A stretch of DNA of 36,517 nt from Rhodopseudomonas palustris (GTDB taxonomy: Bacteria > Pseudomonadota > Alphaproteobacteria > Rhizobiales > Xanthobacteraceae): the NCBI RefSeq assembly GCF_003226555.1, contig NZ_QKQS01000013.1, forward strand, positions 552,627 to 589,143, in the 5' to 3' direction. Under the pieces are notes generated by a model. The model saw only the letters and a program-made list of their open reading frames with translations, was not told the DNA's origin and searched no databases. Below, one piece after another: positions 26,482-35,658 of this stretch (its first letter is position 1; every line of letters starts with the position of its first letter). A program made the translations under genes and the position numbers.

Positions 26482-27028
26482 CGTGGCCTCTCGTTTCGTC
26501 GCCCGGTTGGGCGAACCGTCCGGAGCGCGAGCCGCCTCGCCCCCGGGTTGAATACCGAACATCCGAAATTCAGGAGCCAGATTTCAGGAACTAAATCCTA
26601 AGTCGGCTCAGCACTAATTCCGAACGCAAAATAACGCGCGGGGCGCTGCCGCACCCGCCCGTCGAAAACCTCGTCGTCACAGACCGAAAAAGCCCGAAAT
26701 TGCCGATTCTCCTAAAGGCTGCGCGGACACGTTACCACGCCCATCGCGCCTGCGCTTTCGTGCTGCCGAACCAATATGGGACGGCAATGTGGAGATTCGA
26801 GGGGTTGTACCCCCGCTTTTCCACACATTCCTGTGACGGCTTCGGGGAACAGCAGATCCTCCGCTCCCTGCCGCCGCGACCGGGGCCGGCGAACCGGCCC
26901 CAACCGCTGATGGTCGTCCGCCCTTCAGACCGTCATGGCCGGGCTTGTCCCGGCCATCCACGTTCTTGCGGGAGGCAGGTCCCGGGTCCCGCGATGCGCG
27001 CCCGGGACGGAACCCAAGTAACCTGCAG
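26482..27028. other. rplL-rpoB spacer with hairpins and a repeat
   Basis: 547 bp without a gene. In many bacteria this spacer holds an attenuator or RNase III site that sets the ratio of L7/L12 to RNA polymerase. A perfect 8-bp stem, GGGGCCGG and CCGGCCCC (26882-26889 and 26894-26901), would present a UUCG loop in the minus-strand transcript. No U-run follows it, so it fits RNA processing or pausing better than termination. A dispersed palindromic repeat lies at 26931-27007. I cannot point to a clear rpoB promoter. Confidence 0.5.
26931..27007. repeat. Dispersed palindromic repeat (GGCCGGG type)
   Basis: The core is the 9-bp perfect stem ATGGCCGGG / CCCGGCCAT (26935-26943 and 26949-26957), followed by a second 7-bp pair, TCCCGGG and CCCGGGA (26980-26986 and 27001-27007). 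Its translation gives the MDGRDKPGHDG phrase that marks a very common intergenic repeat of Bradyrhizobium and Rhodopseudomonas genomes. It ends about 20 bp from the rplL stop, inside the rplL-rpoB transcript. Confidence 0.8.
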
Positions 27029-27406
<378 letters not shown>

Positions 27407-27461
27407 TGAATCAGTTCCTTACGGGTATCAGTTCGAACCAGGGTTGATTGGGAGTGAAGCG

Positions 27462-27980
27462 TCAGGCCGCTTCGCTTTTGGAGGCATAGGCCTGAACCAC
27501 GCGAGCCAGCTTGGCAGCCGGAGCAGTGGTGACCTGCGCGATCTTGGTCGCCGGGGCCTGGACGAGGCCGACCAGCTTGGCGCGCAGTTCATCGAGCGAC
27601 GGCAGCGAGGCCAGGGCCTTCACACCATCGACGTTCAGGACGGTTTTGCCCATCGAACCGCCGAGAATGACGAACTTCTCGTTCGCCTTGGCGAATTCGA
27701 CGGCAACTTTCGGCGCCGCGACCGGATCGCTGGATGTAGCGATCACAGTCGGCCCCTTCAGCAGGGAGCCGATGGCTGCGACGTCGGTGCCTTCAAGAGC
27801 AATTTTGGCGAGACGGTTCTTCGAGACCTTCACCGAGGCGCCCGCCTGCTTCATCTGCTGACGCAGCTTCTGCATCTGGGCAACGGTGAGGCCGGAATAG
27901 TGAGCGACGATCGCGACGCTGGTGGTCTGGAACAGACCGTTCAGCGATTCGACCGCCTCTTTTTTTGCCGCTCTTTCCAC
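27462..27980 (-). CDS. rplJ: 50S ribosomal protein L10
   Basis: L10 anchors the L7/L12 dimers to the 23S rRNA at the stalk base. I place the start at the GTG at 27980, giving [15 protein letters not shown] (read as Met) and 172 residues, the usual length in alphaproteobacteria. A GGAGAG ribosome binding site lies about 8 nt upstream. A longer open frame reaches 28205, but those 75 residues have no L10 character. The sequence then shows the RNA-binding part ([19 protein letters not shown]) and the C-terminal L12-binding helix ([12 protein letters not shown]). In other bacteria L10 with L12 represses its own translation through the leader; a hairpin in the leader here is consistent with that but unproven. 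Confidence 0.95.
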   Translation of the reverse strand: MERAAKKEAVESLNGLFQTTSVAIVAHYSGLTVAQMQKLRQQMKQAGASVKVSKNRLAKIALEGTDVAAIGSLLKGPTVIATSSDPVAAPKVAVEFAKANEKFVILGGSMGKTVLNVDGVKALASLPSLDELRAKLVGLVQAPATKIAQVTTAPAAKLARVVQAYASKSEAA

Positions 27981-28657
27981 AGCAAGCTCTCTCCGGTTGG
28001 CGGTCTCTGCGAGCAGGACCACCGGGTTACACCCACCGTCCCGCTCCAACCCGACCCCGAGGCACAAGCCTCCAAGGACACGTAGGGCGAGACGATCGTG
28101 AATTGCCTGCCCTCCCGAACCGGCTGCGGCTATCGCCTTCGCCCGAACGGGGTGTCGAGGTTCGAACCCTATCCGCATCCCGACGCCCGTAGCGTTGGGA
28201 CACAAAATCCGGTCTTCACCCGTCTATGCAGGCCGTATAATTAAGCCTCTGAGGAAACGATCGCTTCCGCTTCGGCGCCTGCAGTCTCGGACAGGACCAA
28301 GATCGTCTTGCAGACAGTCCGGCAAGCCGGCCAATCGTGCTTTCCGATCCCTGCTCGCATTCCGATCGGGCGACAGTGCTCTGTGTCCTTCAGCGATCCG
28401 GGTGGATGAGTTGAAGGAACAGTCTCCTATCGACAAGGTCATTGGAATGCGCGCACGAGCGCGCCAGCCACAGCCGGCACGCCCGGAGCGGGGTGTTTAG
28501 CGAGTCTTAATGCGCTTGCCAAGAGCAAACTTCGCCGACCGGCACGATTTTGGCATAGCGCCCAGCACGGGGCGCGCGCAGCGGCAGCGACTTCGGGAAT
28601 CCTGCCGGATCGGGCCGGCGCGCGCAAGCCTTCCGGGGTCAAAACTGGCGCGACTGC
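27981..28657. promoter_or_regulatory. rplJ leader and promoter region
   Basis: 677 bp lie between the rplJ start and the cytochrome c gene. The part next to rplJ is its untranslated leader. A perfect hairpin, GAGGC-TTGT-GCCTC on the minus strand (28059-28072), lies about 80 nt before the start codon and might belong to an L10-binding leader structure. Because rplA is followed by a terminator far upstream, a promoter for rplJ-rplL-rpoB-rpoC must lie in this region. An AT-rich TTAATTATAC stretch near 28235-28245 is one weak -10 candidate. No gene is supported here. Confidence 0.4.
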
Positions 28658-29308
28658 TCAGCCCTTCGGGCAGGCAGCGCCGGCCTCCGCCCACGCCTTG
28701 ATCAGCGCACCGAACTGTTTCTGAGTTCCGGGCGCCGGGGTGCGCCCCTCGCCCGGATGCCAGCCCCAGCCGACCAGCTCATCCTCAGCCATATGATGCA
28801 CGAGCGCGGCCATGTCCTTGTCACCGTTGCGGGTTCGGTCCTTGATCTGGACGCAGATCTGGCCCAGCGTCTTGCCCTGCCAAGCCATCTCCTGCGGCGC
28901 CAAGGCCCATTTTGGATTGCCCGGCACGCCGGCCGAATCGAAGTTCGCCTGGTGATGGCAGGTGGTGCAGGCCAGGCCGCCGGGCGGTCCGAGTCCGTGC
29001 TCGCCGCGGACCACCAGCGGCTGATGCGGCCGCATCGCGTCGGTCTGGGTCGGCCGGTCGCCGGCCGGGTGGCAGTTCATACAGCGCGGCGAGGTGATGA
29101 CTTTGCCGGCCTCCTCGAACAGCGCGATCGCCCGCTTCTGCTTGTCGCGGATCTTGGCGAAGTCCGAAACAGGCCGGAGCTGGGTGGAGTCGGCCACGCG
29201 GCTGGCGGCGTCGGCTTCTCCTAGCAGCAGCGGAGCAGCGGCCACGACCAGGCTCGCCGTCACCATCGCGGCGAAGCCGGCCAGAACCGTCTGACGAATC
29301 CGGCTCAT
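28658..29308 (-). CDS. Di-haem cytochrome c, partner of the Mo hydroxylase
   Basis: A 216-residue exported protein with a Sec signal peptide (Arg-containing start, hydrophobic core to about residue 27, probable cleavage near ADAAS). Two haem c sites are seen, CMNCH at 76-80 and CTTCH at 114-118. Its ATG overlaps the stop of the upstream Mo-subunit gene (ATGA), so translation is coupled. It is therefore most likely the periplasmic electron acceptor for the hydroxylase, passing electrons to the respiratory chain. Proteins of this sort are often annotated as isoquinoline oxidoreductase subunits because of this neighbourhood. The last gene of the operon; I see no clear terminator after it. Confidence 0.88.
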   Translation of the reverse strand: MSRIRQTVLAGFAAMVTASLVVAAAPLLLGEADAASRVADSTQLRPVSDFAKIRDKQKRAIALFEEAGKVITSPRCMNCHPAGDRPTQTDAMRPHQPLVVRGEHGLGPPGGLACTTCHHQANFDSAGVPGNPKWALAPQEMAWQGKTLGQICVQIKDRTRNGDKDMAALVHHMAEDELVGWGWHPGEGRTPAPGTQKQFGALIKAWAEAGAACPKG

Positions 29309-31470
29309 GCGCCTGCTCCCGGCACGATCGGCAATTGTCGCGGCCGGCCGAGACCGAGCCTGGCCATTGCATTGGCGACCGCCGGCCCAAGCGGCGGCAC
29401 GCCGGGCTCGCCGACCCCGGTCGGCTTCTCGGTGGACTGAACGATGGTGACGTCGACCTCCGGCATTTCGTCGATCCGCAGCGACCGGTAGGTGTCGAAA
29501 TTACCGGCGACCGGACGCCCCTGGTCGAGCGGCTGTTCGGCATAGAGGATGTGGCCGAGTGCGAAGCCGACCCCGCCCTCCATCTGGGCGCGGATGATGT
29601 CCGGATTGACCGCCACCCCGCAGTCCACCGCGACCCAGACCTTATGCACCTTGGGTCCGCTGTCGCCGACCGACATTTCGACGATCTGTGCCACGAAGGT
29701 GTTGAAGCTCTCGACCACCGCAACCCCGCGGGCGCGCCCGGATTCCAGCTTGGCGCCCTTCCAGTCGGCCTTCTCGGCCACCGCGCGCAGCACGCCGGCG
29801 TGGCGGGGCTTGTCCTGCATCATGGCCAGCCGGCCCTCGACCGGGTCCTGCCCGGCAGCTTCCAGCAACTGATCGACGAACGCCTCGACCGCATAGCCGG
29901 TGTGGGTATGGCCGACCGACCGCCACCACAGCACCGGAATGCCGATCTCGACCTGATGCGCCTCGCATCTGAAATTGGCGATGTCGTAAGGCAGCTCGTT
30001 CGAGCCTTCGACGAGAGTGGGGTCGAGGCCGTCTTTCATCATCGCCTCGAACGCCGATCCCTTCATGATCGACTGGCCGACGATGGTGTCGCTCCAGGCG
30101 GCAATCTTGCCGTCCTTCACCACCCCCCGCATCCGGTGCAGGCCGAACGGCCGATAGAACCCGCCGCGCATGTCGTCCTCACGGGTCCACACCAGCTTGA
30201 TCGGCCGACCCGGGCCGAACGCCTTGGCCACCTCGGCGAGCTCGCGCGCGACCTGTGCCGATTGCTGGGCGCGGCGGCCGAAGCTGCCGCCAGCCAGGAT
30301 GGTCTGCAGCTTGATCTTGTCGACGCCGATGCCGAGCACATCGGCGATCACCCCGTGATCGGGGGTTGGAAACTGGCAACCGTACCGCGCCGAAGCGGTC
30401 TCACCCTGCCAGTGAATGAAGCCGTTGAGCGGCTCCATCGGCGCATGCGCCAGATATGGAAACACGAACTCGGCCTCAACGAGCTGGCCACCATCAGCGA
30501 CTGCGGCGTCGAAATCGCCCTTCGCCTTGACGACGCGGCCGGCCTTTTTCGACAGCTCACGGAACTCGCCGAGGATATTGGCGGTGCTGCGCGTCTCCGC
30601 GGAGGAGTCGTCCCAGCTGATCTTCAGCTTGTCGCGACCCTGCTTGGCCGGCCAGAAGCCGGTGGCATACACCGCGACACCAGTCGGCACCTGCTTGATT
30701 TCGACGACGCCAGGCACCTTCCTGGCTTCGGTCGCATCGAACGACGCGACCTTGCCGCCGAACCGCGGCGACCGCGCGACCAGCACGGTCAACGTCTCCG
30801 GCTCGTTGATATCGAGGGTGAACACCGCCGAGCCGTTGGACTTCTCGACGCTGTCGAGACGCTTGACCGCCCCATCCTTGCCGATCAGCTTGAACTCGGA
30901 TGGATCCTTCAGTTTCGGATCCGCCGGCACCGGCATCTGCATCGCCTTATCGGCGAACTCGCCGAACCGCCCCTCCTTGCCGGAGCGATGACGTATGATC
31001 CCATTCTCGACCGTGATCTCGCCGGCCGGCACGTCCCAGCTTTCGGCGGCTGCAGCGACCAGCATTTCGCGGGCCGCAGCACCGACTTTCCGCATCTGAT
31101 CATAGGAGTTGGCGATCGCACTGGAGCCGCCGGTGCCCTGCAGGCCGAACAGCAGGTTCTTGTACAGCGCCGGGTTCGACGGCGCATGTTCGGCGCGCAT
31201 CTGCGCCCAATCGGCGTCGAGCTCTTCTGCGACCAGCGTCGCCATCCCGGTGAGCGGCCCCTGCCCCATCTCGATGTGCTTGCACAGCACGGTCACGGTG
31301 GAGTCCGGCTTGATGATCAGGAAGGTGTTGGGCGCGATGTTGACCTGCTGCGGCGCCGGCTGATTCTGGGCGAAGGCCGGCGTGCGGGCGGCGACATAGG
31401 CGCCGATCACCAGGCCCGCGCCGGCCTTGAGGACGCTGCGACGAGTGAGGCTGCGATCGTGCATGGTCAT
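29305..31470 (-). CDS. Mo-hydroxylase large subunit (isoquinoline 1-oxidoreductase beta-like)
   Basis: A 721-residue molybdopterin-binding subunit of the xanthine dehydrogenase family, IorB/NicB branch. It starts with a twin-arginine signal (SLTRRSVLKAGAG; Arg10-Arg11, cleavage near AFAQ), so the enzyme is folded with cofactor and exported to the periplasm. The Mo-site motifs GGSFGRR and, near the C-terminus, TGVGEPGVPPLGPAVANA with the putative catalytic Glu near residue 688 are present. I chose the ATG at 31470, 2 nt after the small-subunit stop, with GGAGGG as ribosome binding site; an ATG two codons later is possible. The longer frame to 31806 overlaps the small subunit and is not real. 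It hydroxylates an N-heteroaromatic or oxidises an aldehyde; the substrate is unknown. Confidence 0.92.
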   Translation of the reverse strand: MTMHDRSLTRRSVLKAGAGLVIGAYVAARTPAFAQNQPAPQQVNIAPNTFLIIKPDSTVTVLCKHIEMGQGPLTGMATLVAEELDADWAQMRAEHAPSNPALYKNLLFGLQGTGGSSAIANSYDQMRKVGAAAREMLVAAAAESWDVPAGEITVENGIIRHRSGKEGRFGEFADKAMQMPVPADPKLKDPSEFKLIGKDGAVKRLDSVEKSNGSAVFTLDINEPETLTVLVARSPRFGGKVASFDATEARKVPGVVEIKQVPTGVAVYATGFWPAKQGRDKLKISWDDSSAETRSTANILGEFRELSKKAGRVVKAKGDFDAAVADGGQLVEAEFVFPYLAHAPMEPLNGFIHWQGETASARYGCQFPTPDHGVIADVLGIGVDKIKLQTILAGGSFGRRAQQSAQVARELAEVAKAFGPGRPIKLVWTREDDMRGGFYRPFGLHRMRGVVKDGKIAAWSDTIVGQSIMKGSAFEAMMKDGLDPTLVEGSNELPYDIANFRCEAHQVEIGIPVLWWRSVGHTHTGYAVEAFVDQLLEAAGQDPVEGRLAMMQDKPRHAGVLRAVAEKADWKGAKLESGRARGVAVVESFNTFVAQIVEMSVGDSGPKVHKVWVAVDCGVAVNPDIIRAQMEGGVGFALGHILYAEQPLDQGRPVAGNFDTYRSLRIDEMPEVDVTIVQSTEKPTGVGEPGVPPLGPAVANAMARLGLGRPRQLPIVPGAGA

Positions 31471-31472
31471 GC

Positions 31473-31937
31473 TCAGCCCTCCAGCGATTTCGCGGCTTGA
31501 TGGATTGCGGCGCGGATGCGCACATAGGTCGCGCAGCGGCAGATGTTGCCGTTCATCGCCAGATCGATGTCCCGGTCGGTGGGGGCCTTGTTCTGCGCCA
31601 GCAGCGCAGTCGCGCTCATCACCTGGCCGGACTGGCAGTAGCCGCATTGCGGCACGTCGATCGCCGCCCAGGCGGCCTGCACCGCACGGCCCTCCTTGCT
31701 GCTGAGCCCTTCGATCGTGGTGATCTTGCGATCCCCCACCGCCGACACCGGCAGCGAGCACGAGCGCATGCTCTGGCCGTCGATGTGCACCGTGCAGGCG
31801 CCACATTGCGCGACGCCGCAGCCGTATTTGGTGCCGGTCAGTCCGGCGCCGTCACGGATCGCCCACAGCAGCGGCGTATCGGGATCGACGTCGACCGCAT
31901 GCACCTGCCCGTTGATGGAAAGTGTAAACGCCGCCAT
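31473..31937 (-). CDS. Mo-hydroxylase 2Fe-2S subunit (isoquinoline 1-oxidoreductase alpha-like)
   Basis: A 154-residue iron-sulfur subunit that carries electrons from the molybdenum centre. The plant-type 2Fe-2S cluster ligands are Cys40, Cys45, Cys48 and Cys60 (CGVAQCGAC and the later Cys), and the second cluster uses Cys98, Cys101, Cys133 and Cys135 (CGYC and CRC), as in all small subunits of this family. There is no signal peptide, so it should be carried to the periplasm with the Tat-tagged large subunit. It is the first gene of the operon with the large subunit and the cytochrome c. There is no FAD subunit, which suits the IorAB class where cytochrome c accepts the electrons. Confidence 0.95.
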   Translation of the reverse strand: MAAFTLSINGQVHAVDVDPDTPLLWAIRDGAGLTGTKYGCGVAQCGACTVHIDGQSMRSCSLPVSAVGDRKITTIEGLSSKEGRAVQAAWAAIDVPQCGYCQSGQVMSATALLAQNKAPTDRDIDLAMNGNICRCATYVRIRAAIHQAAKSLEG

Positions 31938-32080
31938 CGGCGCGCCCTCCCTGAAATCAGGGAGCGAAACTAACTGCGACGAATTGGCAACTACAACTCA
32001 CATCAAGTTGCGGCGAAATACCCGCTTGGCTGCGGAACAAAACTGAGCCTGCCGCGTTCCCCGGGCCTTCTCGCTGCGCA

Positions 32081-33031
32081 CTATGCCTGGACCGGATACG
32101 GCAGCGGCCTTCCCTCGAAATACGCCGACAGATTGGCGATCACGCAATCCTGCATGGCAACGTGCGCCTCCTGGGTGTGGCCGCCGATATGCGGCGTCAG
32201 CACCACGTTCGGAAACTCCGCCAGCGCATCCGGCGCGTAGGGTTCCTGCGCGAACACGTCGAGACCTGCGGCCGCGATGTGTCCATCGGCGAGCGCCGCG
32301 ATCAACGCGGGCTGATCGATCACCGAGCCGCGCGAGATGTTGACCAGCACACCGTTCGGCCCGAGCCGCTTCAGCATGTTGGCATCGATGATGTTCTCGG
32401 TGTCGGGGCCGGCGCGGACCGCGACCAGCAGCACGTCGCACCAGTCCACCAGCTCACCAAGGTCGCCAATGTAGCGATACGGCACGTCGTGACGGCTGCG
32501 GCTGTGGTAGGCGACCTCGGTCTCGAAACCGGCAACGCGGGCGGCGATCTTGCGGCCGATCTCGCCGATGCCGTAGACGCCGACCTTGGCGCCGGTCAGT
32601 CCGCGCGGCGGCTTCAGCAGCGGCGATGGCTTGGCGCCGGACCAGCCGCCCGCCCGCAGATAGGCGTCCGCCGGGATCACTCGCCGCATCAGCGCGAGCA
32701 GCAGCGTCATTGCCAGATCCGCCACCGCCGAGGCGTTGGCCGCCGGGCTGTTGCCGACCACGATGCCGCGCTCGGCGGCGGCTTTCAGATCGACGCCGTC
32801 ATAGCCGGTGCCGTAGCAGATCACGGCGCCGAGCGCGGGCAGCATGTCGAGGGTTGCGCGGCCGAGCGGCTGCCCGCCCATCGTCAGCAGCGCGCGGACT
32901 CCCGCAAGATCGGCGGCACCGAACACCTGATCGGCCGGCTTGCCGGCAGTCTCCAACAGCTCGAACCGTTCGGCGAACCGCCCCAGCATCGACCTGCCGA
33001 ACCGCGACGCCACCAGAACCTTGTCGGCCAT
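32081..33031 (-). CDS. D-isomer-specific 2-hydroxyacid dehydrogenase
   Basis: A 316-residue NAD(P)-dependent dehydrogenase of the glyoxylate/hydroxypyruvate reductase type. The dinucleotide motif GVYGIGEIG lies in the central domain. The catalytic triad is visible: Arg in VAVRAGPDT, Glu in DVFAQEPYAPD, and His in LTPHIGGHT. I begin at the ATG at 33031 (MADKVLVASRFG), with a GAGGGGCGGAA ribosome binding site; a longer frame begins at 33073 and runs into the rplA terminator. It stands alone, about 140 bp before the Mo-hydroxylase operon, on the same strand. It could act on glyoxylate, hydroxypyruvate or another 2-ketoacid; I cannot choose between these. Confidence 0.9.
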   Translation of the reverse strand: MADKVLVASRFGRSMLGRFAERFELLETAGKPADQVFGAADLAGVRALLTMGGQPLGRATLDMLPALGAVICYGTGYDGVDLKAAAERGIVVGNSPAANASAVADLAMTLLLALMRRVIPADAYLRAGGWSGAKPSPLLKPPRGLTGAKVGVYGIGEIGRKIAARVAGFETEVAYHSRSRHDVPYRYIGDLGELVDWCDVLLVAVRAGPDTENIIDANMLKRLGPNGVLVNISRGSVIDQPALIAALADGHIAAAGLDVFAQEPYAPDALAEFPNVVLTPHIGGHTQEAHVAMQDCVIANLSAYFEGRPLPYPVQA

Positions 33032-33070
33032 TTCCGCCCCTCTCGTTTGTTGTTGTTCTTTCGAAGCAAA

Positions 33071-33103
33071 CAAAAAGGGCGAACGGGTTGCCCCGTCCGC
33101 CCT
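33071..33103 (-). terminator. Intrinsic terminator of the rplK-rplA transcript
   Basis: A 12-bp stem with one mismatch (33076-33087 and 33092-33103, loop TTGC) is followed on the minus strand by TTTTTG. It lies about 33 bp after the rplA stop. It should stop transcription from nusG-rplK-rplA before the accessory genes, so rplJ-rplL-rpoB-rpoC must have its own promoter. Confidence 0.9.
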
Positions 33104-33135
33104 CTCTCAAATGGCCATTCGTCCGGGCAACGGAC

Positions 33136-33825
33136 TTAGTGGACGGTGCCCGGCTCGACCTTCACGCCCGGGCCCATTGTCGAGGACACCGCGACACGCT
33201 GAATGTAGGTGCCCTTGGCGCCGCTCGGCTTGGCCTTGTTGACCGCGTCCGCGAGCGCCTTGATGTTCTCGACCAGCTTGTCGGCCTCGAACGAGGCCTT
33301 GCCGACGCCGGCCTGGATGATACCGGCCTTCTCGACGCGGAACTCGACCGAACCGCCCTTGGCACCCTTTACCGCGCCGGCGACATCCATGGTCACCGTG
33401 CCGATCTTCGGGTTCGGCATCATGCCGCGCGGGCCGAGCACCTTACCGAGGCGGCCGACCAGGGGCATCATGTCCGGGGTGGCGATGCAGCGGTCGAAGT
33501 TGATGTTGCCGGCCTGAACCTGCTCCACCAGATCCTCCGCACCGACGACGTCGGCACCCGCGGCCTTGGCTTCGTCCGCCTTGGCGCCGCGCGCGAACAC
33601 GCCGACGCGCACGGTGCGGCCGGTGCCGTTCGGCAGCATGACCACGCCGCGGACCATCTGGTCGGCGTGGCGCGGATCGACGCCGAGGTTGATCGCGACC
33701 TCGATGGTCTCGTCGAACTTCGAAATCGCACGCTCCTTGATCAGCTTCACCGCCTCGTCGAGCGGATACAGCTTGGTGCGGTCGATGCCTTCGCGGATCT
33801 TCTTCAGACGCTTACCGATTGCCAT
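33136..33825 (-). CDS. rplA: 50S ribosomal protein L1
   Basis: L1 binds 23S rRNA at the mobile L1 stalk near the E site and represses its own translation in many bacteria. The product is 229 residues with the standard start [15 protein letters not shown] and the RNA-binding segments [20 protein letters not shown] and [15 protein letters not shown]. It follows rplK by 6 bp and is co-transcribed with it. An intrinsic terminator follows the stop, which is unusual relative to the standard rplK-rplA-rplJ-rplL order, where rplJ comes next. Confidence 0.98.
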   Translation of the reverse strand: MAIGKRLKKIREGIDRTKLYPLDEAVKLIKERAISKFDETIEVAINLGVDPRHADQMVRGVVMLPNGTGRTVRVGVFARGAKADEAKAAGADVVGAEDLVEQVQAGNINFDRCIATPDMMPLVGRLGKVLGPRGMMPNPKIGTVTMDVAGAVKGAKGGSVEFRVEKAGIIQAGVGKASFEADKLVENIKALADAVNKAKPSGAKGTYIQRVAVSSTMGPGVKVEPGTVH

Positions 33826-33831
33826 GATCCG

Positions 33832-34260
33832 TTACCCCTCGACCTGCAGGCCCATCGAGCGGGCAGAACCCTCGACCATGCGCATGGCCGACTCGACGGT
33901 GTCGCAATTGAGATCCTTCATCTTCTTCTCGGCGATCTCGCGCACCTGGGCGGAGGTCACCTTGCCGGCGAAGTCGCGGCCCGGCAGCTTGGAGCCGGAT
34001 TGGATCTTGGCCGCCTGCTTGAGGAAGTAGGACATCGGCGGGGTCTTCATCTCGAAGGTGAACGACCGATCGGCGTAGATCGTGATCACCACCGGAATCG
34101 GCGTATTCTTCTCTTCCTTCTGGGTCTGCGCGTTGAACGCCTTGCAGAACTCCATGATGTTGAGGCCGCGCTGACCAAGCGCGGGACCGATCGGAGGCGA
34201 CGGGTTGGCCGCTCCGGCCGGCACCTGCAACTTCAGGTATCCGGTCACTTTCTTTGCCAT
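33832..34260 (-). CDS. rplK: 50S ribosomal protein L11
   Basis: L11 binds the GTPase-associated region of 23S rRNA and is needed for RelA activation. The product is 142 residues, the standard length. The N-terminal domain has [20 protein letters not shown], containing the proline-rich stretch linked to thiostrepton action, and the C-terminal domain carries the rRNA-binding region. It is 6 bp upstream of rplA and about 190 bp after nusG, with a palindromic repeat in between. The ATG at 34260 ([14 protein letters not shown]) is the usual start. Confidence 0.98.
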   Translation of the reverse strand: MAKKVTGYLKLQVPAGAANPSPPIGPALGQRGLNIMEFCKAFNAQTQKEEKNTPIPVVITIYADRSFTFEMKTPPMSYFLKQAAKIQSGSKLPGRDFAGKVTSAQVREIAEKKMKDLNCDTVESAMRMVEGSARSMGLQVEG

Positions 34261-34384
34261 TTAACTCTCCTGTTGCCGGCGAACCGGCGGTTTCAGGTTT
34301 CGTGGTGGGGCGTCATCCGATGACTGGCGATCACCGGCACGCCTCCCACGTCTTTCAGAGCAGAGCCTCCACCCTACTCTACTC

Positions 34385-34415
34385 CGTCATGCCCGGACTT
34401 GATCCGGGCATGACG
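34385..34415. repeat. Perfect 13-bp palindromic intergenic repeat
   Basis: CGTCATGCCCGGA and TCCGGGCATGACG form a perfect 13-bp stem with a 5-nt loop. It is of the same general kind (CATGCCCGG) as dispersed repeats in Bradyrhizobium/Rhodopseudomonas genomes. It lies in the nusG-rplK spacer and would form a stable hairpin in the transcript; there is no U-tract. Confidence 0.8.
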
Positions 34416-34454
34416 CCGTGGCTGGGGTTGTCCCCCTGCCACGACTTCGTACGA

Positions 34455-34985
34455 TCAGACCTTCTCGACCTGACCGAATTCCAATTCGACCGGGGTGGCG
34501 CGGCCGAAGATCGAGACCGCGACCTTCACGCGCGAGCGCGCCTCGTCGATTTCCTCGACCACGCCGGAGAACGACGCGAACGGGCCGTCGGCGACACGTA
34601 CGTTCTCGCCGATCTCGAACGACACCGACGCCTTCGGGCGCTCCACGCCTTCCTGCACCTGGTGCAGAATGCGCATCGCCTCGGATTCCGAGATCGGCAT
34701 CGGCTTGTTCTCGGCGCCGAGGAAGCCGGTGACCTTCGGGGTGTTCTTGATCAGGTGGAACGCTTCGTCGGTCAGATTCATCTTCACCAGCACGTAGCCG
34801 GGGAAGAACTTGCGCTCGGCGTCGACCTTGCGGCCGCGGCGCACCTCGGTGACCTTCTCGGTCGGCACCAGCACCTGTTCGAACAGATCCTCCAGGCCTC
34901 GCTGCTTGGCCTGCTCGCGAATCGATTCCGCGACCTTCTTCTCGAAGTTCGAATAGGCGTGGACGATGTACCAGCGCATGCTCAT
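34455..34985 (-). CDS. nusG: Transcription termination/antitermination protein NusG
   Basis: NusG binds RNA polymerase, modulates elongation and pausing, and links transcription to Rho and the ribosome. The product is 176 residues from the ATG at 34985 (MSMRWYIVHAYSNFEKKV); an ATG two codons later, MRWYIVHAY, is a possible start. It has the N-terminal NGN domain (GYVLVKMNLTDEAFHLIKNT) and the C-terminal KOW domain (VADGPFASFSGVVEEID). The gene lies 16 bp after secE, as in most bacteria. Confidence 0.97.
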   Translation of the reverse strand: MSMRWYIVHAYSNFEKKVAESIREQAKQRGLEDLFEQVLVPTEKVTEVRRGRKVDAERKFFPGYVLVKMNLTDEAFHLIKNTPKVTGFLGAENKPMPISESEAMRILHQVQEGVERPKASVSFEIGENVRVADGPFASFSGVVEEIDEARSRVKVAVSIFGRATPVELEFGQVEKV

Positions 34986-35001
34986 AGGGCGGGGCCTGCC
35001 G

Positions 35002-35190
35002 TTAGACGCCGAGTACCAAGCGGATCAGCACGCTGATCACCTGGTCGGCGGCAAAAAAGAAAATCGAAGCCAGCGCCACCATCACGAACACCATGATCGT
35101 GGTGATCGAGGTTTCGCGGCGGGTCGGCCAGGTCACCTTGGCGGTCTCGCTCCGCACTTCCTGCAGGAATTTGAACGGGCTGAAAGCCAT
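35002..35190 (-). CDS. secE: Preprotein translocase subunit SecE
   Basis: A small subunit of the SecYEG protein-conducting channel in the inner membrane. The product is 62 residues from the ATG at 35190 (MAFSPFKFLQEVRSE), the short single-span form usual in alphaproteobacteria. The conserved amphipathic segment EVRSETAKVTWPTRRET precedes one hydrophobic helix (IMVFVMVALASIFFFAADQV). A longer open frame reaches 35253, but the added residues are not family-like. It is upstream of nusG and downstream of tRNA-Trp on the same strand. Confidence 0.95.
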   Translation of the reverse strand: MAFSPFKFLQEVRSETAKVTWPTRRETSITTIMVFVMVALASIFFFAADQVISVLIRLVLGV

Positions 35191-35500
35191 GGCGTGATCC
35201 GGGTCAGTCTCGATATCGGGTTGGTGAAAGCCAGACAGCCCTGTTGCGCCCAACCTTTGCCAAGGACCCCCTCAGCTTCAGGATGAGCCGTCAACCGGGC
35301 CCTGTTTTTCGGGAAAATCAAGCCGCGCCGGAAATCCGTCGAAGCGGGCCGGCAGCGAGTGGGGCCTTGTACGGCCAGATCGCCGAAACGTCAAGCTGCG
35401 GGCGGCTGTCGCAGCACGCGCACGGCCCCCTCGCGGCGCCCCGCCGAAGACAGAAAAGCCGTTTCAGTTTCAAGCAGCTGTCAGATTTTCGGAGCGCGCC
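35191..35500. other. Spacer between tRNA-Trp and secE
   Basis: About 310 bp without a gene. It should hold a promoter for secE-nusG-rplK-rplA unless these are read through from the tRNA. I see no clear -35/-10 pair, terminator or repeat. Confidence 0.4.
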
Positions 35501-35576
35501 TGGCAGGAGTGGCAGGGCTCGAACCTGCGACCCCCGGTTTTGGAGACCGGTGCTCTACCAATTGAGCTACACTCCT
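35501..35576 (-). tRNA. trnW: tRNA-Trp (CCA anticodon)
   Basis: A 76-nt tRNA with CCA encoded. The acceptor arms AGGAGTG and CACTCCT pair fully, with G as the discriminator base. The D-arm GTAGCTCAATTGGTAGAGC and the T-arm GGTTCGAGCC are standard. The anticodon loop reads CTCCAAA with anticodon CCA, so it decodes UGG. Its place between tuf and secE is the usual one in alpha- and gammaproteobacteria. Confidence 0.98.
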
Positions 35577-35658
35577 ACGTCGACGTCGCCGCCGAACGGG
35601 GCGTTTGAAGCACAGCCGATGCCCTGCTGGCAAGTGGGATACGCGGTTAGGCTTTGGT

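Noticed and set aside
26677-26961. Small ORF beginning MDGRDKPGHDG
   Set aside because: This phrase is the known translation of a dispersed palindromic repeat; it is not a gene.
27981-28205. 75-residue N-terminal extension of L10
   Set aside because: L10 homology begins at [10 protein letters not shown] with a GTG start and a good ribosome binding site; the upstream part is leader.
29335-31500. 721-codon plus-strand open frame opposite the Mo-hydroxylase large subunit
   Set aside because: Antisense shadow; the minus-strand product has Tat signal and Mo-site motifs.
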